64,000 bases of DNA, taken from contig NZ_CP058988.1 of NCBI RefSeq assembly GCF_019278565.1, positions 1,364,001 to 1,428,000 on the forward strand. The letters are read 5' to 3'. A program made the translations under genes and the position numbers. This document shows, in pieces, positions 57,186 to 64,000 of this stretch. The stretch comes from Cellulophaga sp. HaHa_2_95 (GTDB lineage Bacteria > Bacteroidota > Bacteroidia > Flavobacteriales > Flavobacteriaceae). Numbering within the stretch: position 1 is the stretch's first letter; each line of letters starts with the position of its first letter. The notes under the pieces were generated by a model. The model worked only from the letters and a program-made list of their open reading frames with translations. It was not told the origin of the DNA and ran no database searches.

Positions 57186-58469
57186 ATGTCAGACAAAGCT
57201 ATATTAGAATACAAAGGGAATACTTATGAATTTCCTGTTATAAAAGGTACAGAGGAAGAATTAGCAATAGATATCAAAAGTTTAAGAGCAGCAACTGGAA
57301 TGATCACAATTGATCCAGGCTACAAAAATACAGGCTCTTGTGAGAGTGCTATAACTTTCCTCGATGGTGAAAAAGGAATATTGCGTTACCGTGGATATTC
57401 AATAGAAGAATTAGCAGATAAAGCAGACTTTTTAGAAGTTGCTTATTTACTAATATTCGGAGAACTTCCTAATAAAGAACAACTAGAGAAATTTCATTCA
57501 GATATAAAATCTGAGTCTCATGTAGATGAGGAAATGAAAAAAATCTTAGATGGTTTTCCTAAGTCAGCACATCCAATGGGTGTACTATCTTCTTTAACAA
57601 GTGCATTAATAGCTTTTAATCCAAGTTCTGTAAATGTAAGTTCTGAAAAAGAAATGTATTGGGCAATAGTTCGTATTATGGCTAAATTCCCAGTATTAGT
57701 AGCTTGGACTTTACGTAAGAAAAAAGGATTGCCATTAGATTACGGAGATGACTCTTTAGGGTATGTTGAGAATATTCATAAAATGATGTTCAAGAAGCCT
57801 AACCAAGAATACAAAAAAGATAAAACTATTATTGACGCATTAGATAAACTTCTAATCTTACATGCAGATCACGAGCAAAATTGTTCTACCTCTACAGTAC
57901 GTATCGTAGGTTCATCTCATGCTGGTTTATTTGCGTCATTATCTGCAGGTATTTCTGCATTATGGGGGCCGCTTCATGGTGGTGCTAACCAAGCGGTATT
58001 AGAAATGTTAGAAGCCATTGAAGCTGATGGCGGTGATACTAAGAAGTACATGGCTAAAGCAAAAGATAAAGAAGATTCTTTTAGATTGATGGGCTTTGGT
58101 CATAGAGTTTATAAAAACTTTGATCCTCGTGCTAAAATCATCAAAAAAGCAGCGGATGAAGTTTTAGGAGATTTAGGTATTGAAGATCCAATTTTATCTA
58201 TTGCTCAAGGCTTAGAGAAAGAAGCATTAGAAGATCAATATTTTGTAGATAGAAAATTATATCCTAATGTGGATTTTTACTCAGGAATAATTTACAGAGC
58301 TTTAGGGATCCCAACAGAAATGTTTACAGTAATGTTTGCATTAGGTAGACTCCCAGGCTGGATTGCTCAATGGAGAGAAATGAGATTGAATGGAGAGCCA
58401 ATAGGTCGTCCAAGACAAGTATATGTTGGAGAAAACTTAAGGTCTTTTGTTCCTGTAGAAAAGAGATAA
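57186..58469 (+). CDS. gltA: Citrate synthase (type II-like)
   Basis: 427 residues, the same length as the E. coli hexameric enzyme that condenses acetyl-CoA and oxaloacetate. Catalytic residues: H264 in WGPLHGGAN, H306 in MGFGHRVYKNFDPRA and D363 in YPNVDFYSGI. The N-terminal beta domain (SDKAILEYKGNTYEFPVIKG) is typical of the type II proteins. Own promoter and terminator. Confidence 0.97.
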   Translation: MSDKAILEYKGNTYEFPVIKGTEEELAIDIKSLRAATGMITIDPGYKNTGSCESAITFLDGEKGILRYRGYSIEELADKADFLEVAYLLIFGELPNKEQLEKFHSDIKSESHVDEEMKKILDGFPKSAHPMGVLSSLTSALIAFNPSSVNVSSEKEMYWAIVRIMAKFPVLVAWTLRKKKGLPLDYGDDSLGYVENIHKMMFKKPNQEYKKDKTIIDALDKLLILHADHEQNCSTSTVRIVGSSHAGLFASLSAGISALWGPLHGGANQAVLEMLEAIEADGGDTKKYMAKAKDKEDSFRLMGFGHRVYKNFDPRAKIIKKAADEVLGDLGIEDPILSIAQGLEKEALEDQYFVDRKLYPNVDFYSGIIYRALGIPTEMFTVMFALGRLPGWIAQWREMRLNGEPIGRPRQVYVGENLRSFVPVEKR

Positions 58470-58492
58470 TTTTCTTATTATAATATAATTCT

Positions 58493-58531
58493 AAACTGCC
58501 TTTTTGTTTTTTACAAAAAGGCAGTTTTTTT
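58493..58531 (+). terminator. Intrinsic terminator after gltA
   Basis: A 15-bp perfect stem AAACTGCCTTTTTGT/ACAAAAAGGCAGTTT with a 5-nt T loop, then a run of T. The strongest terminator in the window, 23 nt past the gltA stop. Confidence 0.93.
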
Positions 58532-58544
58532 ATTAATAGATTCT

Positions 58545-58552
58545 TATTTTTG
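58545..58552 (+). promoter_or_regulatory. -7 box of the DDAH-like gene
   Basis: TATTTTTG is a perfect TAnnTTTG. It ends 38 nt before the ATG, just after the gltA terminator. No convincing TTG at the usual distance. Confidence 0.4.
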
Positions 58553-58590
58553 CGCTCAATAATTACTAATTATTCAATTTATATTTTTTT

Positions 58591-59502
58591 ATGCTTGATT
58601 TGAACATTAAGGATGAAACTTCAAAACTAAAAGCAGTCATTTTAGGAACTGCTAAAAGTTGTGGACCTACTCCAAAACCAGAAGAAGCTTACGATCCAAA
58701 ATCATTAGAACATATCTTAGCCGGAACTTATCCTGTAGAGGCAGATATGATATTGGAAATGGATGCTTTTGAACACGTTTTGAAAAAATACGATGTTCAG
58801 GTTTATAGACCAAAAATTTTGAAAGATTGTAATCAAATTTTTTCAAGAGATATAGCTTTTGTAATTGATGATTTCTTCTTTAAGGCTAATATATTACCGG
58901 ATAGAGAGGAAGAGTATTTGGCTATTGGCGATGTTATTTCTCAAATAAATCCAGCAAAAGTAATTCAGCTTCCAGAAGAAGCCCATATTGAGGGTGGTGA
59001 TGTAATGCCTTGGAAGGAGTATATTTTTATAGGAACCTACACTGCTGAAAACTATTCACATCATATAACGGCAAGAACAAATAAGATTGCGGTAGAACAT
59101 ATTACAGCACTGTTTCCTCATAAGACCGTAAAAGCTTTTGAATTAAGAAAGTCTACCAATGCAAGAGAAAATGCATTACACTTAGATTGTTGTTTTCAAC
59201 CTATAGGAAAAAATAAAGCCATCTTACATAAAAATGGTTTTCTAATTGAAGAAGAATACCAGTGGTTGGTAGATTATTTTGGAAAAGAAAACGTTTTTGA
59301 AATTACGAGCGATGAGATGTACAATATGTTTAGCAATGTATTTTCAATTTCGCAGGAGGTCATTGTTTCAGAAAAGAATTTTACAAGGTTAAATACCTGG
59401 TTAAGAGAAAAGGGCTTCACGGTAGAAGAAATACCGTATGCCGAAATTTCTAAACAAGAGGGGTTATTACGCTGTAGTACAATGCCTTTAATTCGGGAAT
59501 AA
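58591..59502 (+). CDS. Dimethylarginine dimethylaminohydrolase-like guanidino-modifying enzyme
   Basis: 303 residues of the amidinotransferase/arginine deiminase superfamily. The catalytic triad is visible: the Glu/Asp site in HIEGGDVM, H197 in ALHLDCCF and the nucleophile C295 in LLRCSTMPLIRE, with a guanidinium-binding region near IFSRDIAFVID. It should hydrolyse or transfer the amidino group of an arginine-like compound; whether the substrate is arginine, methylarginine or another guanidino compound is not clear. It is followed by ctlX, another superfamily member, 67 nt downstream. Confidence 0.85.
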   Translation: MLDLNIKDETSKLKAVILGTAKSCGPTPKPEEAYDPKSLEHILAGTYPVEADMILEMDAFEHVLKKYDVQVYRPKILKDCNQIFSRDIAFVIDDFFFKANILPDREEEYLAIGDVISQINPAKVIQLPEEAHIEGGDVMPWKEYIFIGTYTAENYSHHITARTNKIAVEHITALFPHKTVKAFELRKSTNARENALHLDCCFQPIGKNKAILHKNGFLIEEEYQWLVDYFGKENVFEITSDEMYNMFSNVFSISQEVIVSEKNFTRLNTWLREKGFTVEEIPYAEISKQEGLLRCSTMPLIRE

Positions 59503-59569
59503 ATTAGGTGGATTTCAATAAGAAAATTCACATAAAAGTATAATTTTACAAGATATATTAAGGAGATTT

Positions 59570-60499
59570 ATGCAAGTTACTAACACTATTTTAATGATTA
59601 GGCCTGTTGCTTTTCGTATGAATGAACAGACGGCTGTAAATAATTTTTTTCAAGAAGATCTTGATCTTAAAAATGTAGAAATTAATAAAAAAGCGCAAGT
59701 AGAATTTGATGCTTTTGTTGTAGCCTTAAAAGATAAAGGGATACATGTAGTCGTGGTTGACGATACTTTGAGTCCGGATACTCCTGATTCTATTTTTCCA
59801 AATAATTGGATATCACTTCATAAAGAAGGTATCGTTGGTCTGTATCCAATGTTTGCAGAGAATAGAAGAAACGAACGTCGTGAAGATGTCTTGGATATTT
59901 TAGAGGAAAAAGGTTTTAAAATAGATGATATTGTTGATTATACTTCGGCGGAAGACGATAATTTCTTCTTAGAAGGAACAGGTAGTATCTGTTTAGATAG
60001 ATTAAATAAAAAAGCCTATTGTGCACTGTCAGACAGGGCAGATGAAGAATTATTCATTGAGTTCTGCGAAGATTTCGATTATTTCCCTGTAATTTTCACG
60101 GCCAATCAATCTGTAGACGGTAAACGTATGCCCATCTATCACACCAATGTAATGATGGCGCTAGGGGAAACGTTTGCGATCATATGTTCTGATACTATTG
60201 ATGATAAAAAAGAGCGTAAAAGTGTCTTAGATCACCTTCATAATGATGGTAAAGCGATTATTAGAATAACGGAACAACAGATGCACCAGTTTGCGGGGAA
60301 TATGCTGCAAGTATTGGGAGCAGATGATAAACGTTATTTAGTGATGAGTTCTGCGGCCTATACTAGTTTAACAGCCGATCAACTAAAAGCAATTAAAACG
60401 CATTGCGAAATTATTCATAGTTCTTTAGATACTATAGAAACTTGCGGTGGTGGTAGTGCACGTTGTATGATGGCAGAAGTGTTTTTACCTAAAAAATAA
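59570..60499 (+). CDS. ctlX: Citrulline utilisation hydrolase CtlX
   Basis: 309 residues of the same superfamily. CtlX marks: PDSIFPNNWISLHKEGIVGL, YPMFAENRRNERR, NFFLEGTGSICLDR, H191 in IYHTNVMMAL and the nucleophile C299 in GGGSARCMMAEVF. The family is named for citrulline use; cleavage of citrulline or a relative is assumed. The start is preceded by AAGGAG, an SD-like sequence that is rare in this window. Its stop is 4 nt from the stop of the convergent BCCT gene. Confidence 0.9.
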   Translation: MQVTNTILMIRPVAFRMNEQTAVNNFFQEDLDLKNVEINKKAQVEFDAFVVALKDKGIHVVVVDDTLSPDTPDSIFPNNWISLHKEGIVGLYPMFAENRRNERREDVLDILEEKGFKIDDIVDYTSAEDDNFFLEGTGSICLDRLNKKAYCALSDRADEELFIEFCEDFDYFPVIFTANQSVDGKRMPIYHTNVMMALGETFAIICSDTIDDKKERKSVLDHLHNDGKAIIRITEQQMHQFAGNMLQVLGADDKRYLVMSSAAYTSLTADQLKAIKTHCEIIHSSLDTIETCGGGSARCMMAEVFLPKK

Positions 60500-60503
60500 A
60501 AAA

Positions 60504-61991
60504 TTACTTTTTCTTCAAAACTTCTTTTAAGAATACCCATGCCATAAAAATGCTAAAAAAAGCAAAAGGCAAAGAGGTGATAATTAGTAGTTTTTGAACG
60601 GCGGTTAGTACATCAATTTCAGGTTTTACATTCCCTAAAACTAATAAGGCTATAGTGGCAATCAGAATAATTGCAGACCATAATAATCTGTGTTTTTTAC
60701 TCGGGTTCTTTTTGCCACTATCCGTAAACATACTCAGTACAAATACGGCAGAATCTACAGAGGTTACCAAAAAGCTAGCCAATAGAAAAAGGGTCACCAT
60801 ATTTAGCATAAAAGCAAAGGGATAGTTTTCTAGAAACACAAAAATGGATGAAAAAACATTCCCAAACTCATTGTTGTAACCTCCCCATGTTTCTATGAGT
60901 TCAAAAGCAGAGGATCCAAATACTGCAAACCAGAAAAAAGTACCTAAAGAAGGAATAATTAATACGCCTAATAAAAGCTGTCTAAGCGTTCTTCCTTTTG
61001 ATATTCTAGCAATAAATATTCCAGTAAATGGCGCCCATGCTAGCCAAAATGCCCAGTAATAAAACGTCCAATCAGATAAGAAATTCATTCCAGGGTTATA
61101 GTTTCCTAGCGCTAAACTCATGGGGATGAAATCTAGTATATAGTGGTAAGTGGCACTGAAAAAGTTACTTAAAATTAATGGTACATCACTAAAAACAAAC
61201 GTAAATACTAGAATGCTTAGGGCTGTAATAATATTTAATTTTGATATAATCTTAATTCCCTTGTTTACACCCATCCAGGCACTATAGGCGGCTACAATAA
61301 CAATTATGGTGGTAAGGCCTATAGTTAGACTCAAATCAAAATTGCCTTTAAATACATGATTAATACCACCTTTAATTTGGGTGGTTCCTAGGCCTACCGC
61401 TGCAATTAATCCAAAAATGGTGGTGAGTATGGTCAGGATGTCAATTCCGTATAACAGTTTTTTATTAGGTAAGGTATTAGAAACCGTTTCGCTAATTAAG
61501 GTCTTCTTCTTTCGGACAAATAACGCGTATGCTATGACCATTGCAAACAAACCATAAAATGCCCATGCCGTAAAACCCCATTGGTAAAATGTAAATTCTA
61601 AGGCAAGAATTTCTGGAGCTAAATTTGAGGTGTATGGAGGATTTTGTTGCATATAAATAGGCTCTTGTACTGCTCTTAACAAGATTCCTGCGCCCATTCC
61701 TGCGCTATACAGCATAGCTATCCATGACCATAAAGAGTATTCTGGTTTTGCATCTTCCTTACCTAATTTTATTTTGCCTATGGGAGAAAAAGCAATGATA
61801 AGTAAGAAAAAGACACAGGCTAGGCCAAGGTATAAATAAAAATACCCAAAATAGGTACGTACCCATAAAGACCAATTACTGATAATGATATAGCTGCTTT
61901 CTGTAGCAAAAAAAGCAACTAGGGATAATAGCAATAAAATACCAATAGAAAATGGTAGTAATGGGTTTTTTGTACGTGCTTTAGATGTCAA
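60504..61991 (-). CDS. BCCT family transporter (betaine/carnitine/choline type)
   Basis: 495 residues with about 12 membrane helices. The motif usually seen as GMGIG is SAGMGAGILLRAVQEP here, and the signature TFYYWAFWLAWAPFTGIFIARISKGRTLRQ-type block is present as YYWAFWLAWAPFTGIFIARI. The SFLVTSVDSAVFVLSMFT segment includes the Thr-Ser pair that binds sodium in BetP. It probably imports a quaternary-amine osmolyte with sodium. Short cytoplasmic ends, unlike osmosensing BetP. It is last in a minus-strand operon, 8 nt after the SDR-DUF2867 gene. Confidence 0.92.
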   Translation of the reverse strand: MTSKARTKNPLLPFSIGILLLLSLVAFFATESSYIIISNWSLWVRTYFGYFYLYLGLACVFFLLIIAFSPIGKIKLGKEDAKPEYSLWSWIAMLYSAGMGAGILLRAVQEPIYMQQNPPYTSNLAPEILALEFTFYQWGFTAWAFYGLFAMVIAYALFVRKKKTLISETVSNTLPNKKLLYGIDILTILTTIFGLIAAVGLGTTQIKGGINHVFKGNFDLSLTIGLTTIIVIVAAYSAWMGVNKGIKIISKLNIITALSILVFTFVFSDVPLILSNFFSATYHYILDFIPMSLALGNYNPGMNFLSDWTFYYWAFWLAWAPFTGIFIARISKGRTLRQLLLGVLIIPSLGTFFWFAVFGSSAFELIETWGGYNNEFGNVFSSIFVFLENYPFAFMLNMVTLFLLASFLVTSVDSAVFVLSMFTDSGKKNPSKKHRLLWSAIILIATIALLVLGNVKPEIDVLTAVQKLLIITSLPFAFFSIFMAWVFLKEVLKKK

Positions 61992-61999
61992 ATTAGATG

Positions 62000-63427
62000 T
62001 TATTTTTTAGTCGCAATTCCTCGAAGCATTCCTCCAAAAATAAAAAAATGAAAAGGTAGTACGCTATACCAATAGAGCCTACCGCGAAGTCCGCGAGGTC
62101 TAAATGTCGCAGTTTGATGCAATACATTACTTTCGTCAATTTCAAATTCTAACCAAGCTTCTCCTGGTAAGCGCATTTCTGCAAATAAAAGCAAGCGTTT
62201 ATTTTTTTTATCGGCAAGCAAAACACGCCAAAAATCAAGGGCGTCACCTGTAAAAATCCTGTCTGGATGTGTTCTTCCACGGCGCAGCCCAACACCGCCA
62301 GAGAGTTTGTCCATAAAACCTCTTATTTTCCACAACCAATTGGCATAGTACCAACCTGTTTCGCCGCCAATTTTCCAGATGTTCTGAAGTGCTAATTCAG
62401 GGTCATCAACTTTCATTGATTTTTTATCGGTAAGAACACCATATTTGGGAACTTGAATATGTTTTTCTAAATTTTTTCTAAAACGCCCACTAATCATACT
62501 ATCCTTCCAGCTACTCACTACTAAATTCTGTTCAATTTTTTTGAACGCCATGTCTATAGCTTCCATGTAGGAGAAAGGGGTTATTTCTAAGAGGTCTTGC
62601 AGGCGCTGATCTTTTGCAACAACCTCCATTTTCATACTATCAACAAGATTAATAGCAAGCTTGTAAGACGTAGAGGTGACAAAATATAACCAATAGGAAG
62701 AGAGTTTAGGAGTCATTATAGGTACTGTAACAATCCAATTTTTAAAACCTCTAGCTTTTGCATATTGGTGAAGCATCTCTTTATAGGTGAGCACATTAGG
62801 GCCAGCAATATCGAAAGAATCGTTATACGTTTCTTTATGGCCAATTACGCCGGTTAAATAGGAAATTACATCTCTTATGGCAATAGGTTGTGTTTTTGTT
62901 AGTACCCATTTTGGAGTGATCATAAAGGGTAATTTCTCACATAAATCACGGATAATTTCAAAAGAGGAGCTTCCTGATCCCACAATTATTCCGGCTCTTA
63001 AAACCGTAAGATTAAAATTCCCTTGATAGAGAATGTCCTCAACGTTTTTTCTAGAACTTAAATGCTTAGATAGTTCTGTGTCATTCACTATTCCGCTTAA
63101 GTAAATTACTTGTTGCACATTTGTTTCTGCTAAATAAGCGTTGAAATTGTGTGCTGTAATGGCTTCTTGTTTATCAAAATCTTGAGTAGAAGAACTCATA
63201 GAGTGTATTAGGAAGTAAGCAATATCTATATCTTTTGGTATTTTTCCAGATGAAAAATCTTCTAGTAAATCCAATTCTATAACTTCTATTTGTGCTCTTG
63301 TTTCTTTATCTATAGACAAGCGGCGCTCATTGCGTACAGCGCATACTACTTCATGACCTAACTCCAAAAGCTGCGGCAATAATCGCATGCCAATATAGCC
63401 ATTTGCGCCAGTGAGAAGTATTTTCAT
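62000..63427 (-). CDS. NAD(P)-binding SDR protein with DUF2867 domain
   Basis: 475 residues in two parts. Residues 1-290 are an atypical extended SDR with ILLTGANGYIGMRLLPQLLE at the N terminus and VQQVIYLSGIV, LTVLRAGIIVGSGSSSFEII; the rest (about 310-475) is DUF2867 with GRFRKNLEKHIQ and TFRPRGLRGRLYWYSVLPFH, FFIFGGMLRGI. The YbjT-like family is conserved in Bacteroidetes, and the DUF2867 part resembles a START-like domain. Function unknown, possibly lipid- or quinone-related. It is 9 nt after the small upstream gene. Confidence 0.9.
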   Translation of the reverse strand: MKILLTGANGYIGMRLLPQLLELGHEVVCAVRNERRLSIDKETRAQIEVIELDLLEDFSSGKIPKDIDIAYFLIHSMSSSTQDFDKQEAITAHNFNAYLAETNVQQVIYLSGIVNDTELSKHLSSRKNVEDILYQGNFNLTVLRAGIIVGSGSSSFEIIRDLCEKLPFMITPKWVLTKTQPIAIRDVISYLTGVIGHKETYNDSFDIAGPNVLTYKEMLHQYAKARGFKNWIVTVPIMTPKLSSYWLYFVTSTSYKLAINLVDSMKMEVVAKDQRLQDLLEITPFSYMEAIDMAFKKIEQNLVVSSWKDSMISGRFRKNLEKHIQVPKYGVLTDKKSMKVDDPELALQNIWKIGGETGWYYANWLWKIRGFMDKLSGGVGLRRGRTHPDRIFTGDALDFWRVLLADKKNKRLLLFAEMRLPGEAWLEFEIDESNVLHQTATFRPRGLRGRLYWYSVLPFHFFIFGGMLRGIATKK

Positions 63428-63436
63428 ATAGTGGTT

Positions 63437-63862
63437 TTAAAGATCTGTTATAGAAGTGGGGGTATTTTCGATTTTAAAATCGAGGATTTTTTTAAAATAA
63501 TTTTGGATTGCTTTGGTGTCAGATTTTACTTTGATGAAATAATGATCCTTATAAATAGAATATACCGCAAAATCTCCTTTGTAAATGGTGAGTTTGTAAT
63601 ATGGAATTACTAAAGCAAAAGTTTCTAATAGTGATCTAAAGCGAACAATGATTCCCTTTGGTCGTAACTCTACATTGCAAGAATCTGTATTGTTATCTAG
63701 AAGTAATAGATTACGTATTTCAATGCTTGTTTCCGTAATAAATAGCTTAGGAGAGCCAATTCCTTTCATAGCCCAACGTTCTTTTAACGTAAAAGGCTTA
63801 CCTACTAGTTCATCTACTTTTCGGGTAATTTCTTTGTTATTGTAAGATACATTAACAAGCAT
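63437..63862 (-). CDS. Hypothetical protein, flavobacterial type
   Basis: 141 residues, beta-rich and charged, no signal peptide and no domain recognised. Segments such as KPFTLKERWAMKGIGSPKLF and YKLTIYKGDFAVYSIYKDHY are visible. It lies 9 nt before the SDR gene and 3 nt after the stop of the partial gene, so it belongs to the same operon. No function can be inferred. Confidence 0.75.
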   Translation of the reverse strand: MLVNVSYNNKEITRKVDELVGKPFTLKERWAMKGIGSPKLFITETSIEIRNLLLLDNNTDSCNVELRPKGIIVRFRSLLETFALVIPYYKLTIYKGDFAVYSIYKDHYFIKVKSDTKAIQNYFKKILDFKIENTPTSITDL

Positions 63863-63865
63863 AGA

Positions 63866-64000
63866 TTAGAGTTTTCTGTTTACAGGAACTTTTCTGCCAT
63901 CAACACGTTGCGCTATGTATTGAACTTTCTTACCAGATTGATCGTTGTCGTCTTTAAAAAATGATGCTATCATCTCATTGAAAAAAGTAGCTATTGATAC
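63866..64000 (-). CDS. Partial gene, C-terminal end only
   Basis: The last 44 codons of a gene whose 5' end lies beyond the window: VSIATFFNEMIASFFKDDND, QSGKKVQYIAQRVDGRKVPV and NRKL before TAA. No family recognised. It is the first visible member of the minus-strand operon that ends with the BCCT gene. Confidence 0.6.
   Translation of the reverse strand, partial: VSIATFFNEMIASFFKDDNDQSGKKVQYIAQRVDGRKVPVNRKL

Overview
The window looks like a stretch of AT-rich chromosome from a member of the Flavobacteriaceae (Bacteroidetes), plausibly marine. The evidence is two type IX secretion (T9SS) cargo proteins with gliding-type C-terminal domains, a SprF/PorP-like partner, two SusC/SusD pairs, promoters of the TTG-N(19-21)-TAnnTTTG type, almost no Shine-Dalgarno sequences, and ribosomal proteins S14 and L36 in zinc-free form. 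The genus cannot be fixed from the sequence alone; nothing suggests a plasmid or phage.

Layout. Positions 1-5.7 kb (minus): a truncated alpha-2-macroglobulin-like protein, an atypical short-chain dehydrogenase and a cupin. 5.75-11.8 kb (minus): a T9SS cassette of OmpA/TPR protein, SprF/PorP-like protein and a 963-residue type B cargo protein. 12-22.3 kb (both strands): housekeeping and envelope genes (Mpl-like ligase, DUF1569, RadC, a degenerate deacetylase-like protein, YjjG, a lipoprotein/outer-membrane/secreted trio, RarA, rhomboid, RlmB). 22.5-25.3 kb: a second T9SS type B protein. 25.6-35.3 kb (minus): two tandem SusCD pairs, the second with a frameshifted susC. 35.5-52.8 kb (plus): one continuous str-S10-spc-alpha cluster from rpsL to rplQ with fusA, secY, infA and rpoA, without tuf, adk or map. 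52.9-60.5 kb (plus): carA, eno, a GT5 glycogen-synthase-like gene, gltA and two guanidino-group-modifying enzymes (a DDAH-like protein and CtlX). 60.5-64 kb (minus): an operon of a partial gene, a small unknown, an SDR-DUF2867 protein and a BCCT transporter.

How the parts work together. The SusCD pairs and the T9SS cassette are cell-surface machinery for nutrient uptake and for display of large proteins. The ribosomal cluster is tightly packed except for a few gaps that hold RNA structure, most clearly a terminator between rpsJ and rplC and a long hairpin before rpsH; these are candidate regulatory points. The DDAH-like/CtlX pair may feed arginine- or citrulline-type compounds into central metabolism.

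I found no CRISPR array, rRNA, tRNA, insertion sequence or defence system. The region is mostly ordinary core genome. The most interesting points are the candidate attenuator inside the S10 operon, the single-base frameshift in susC, the 87-nt near-identical repeat at the 5' ends of both susC genes, apparently leaderless promoters, and several enzymes that keep a family fold but have lost canonical catalytic residues.
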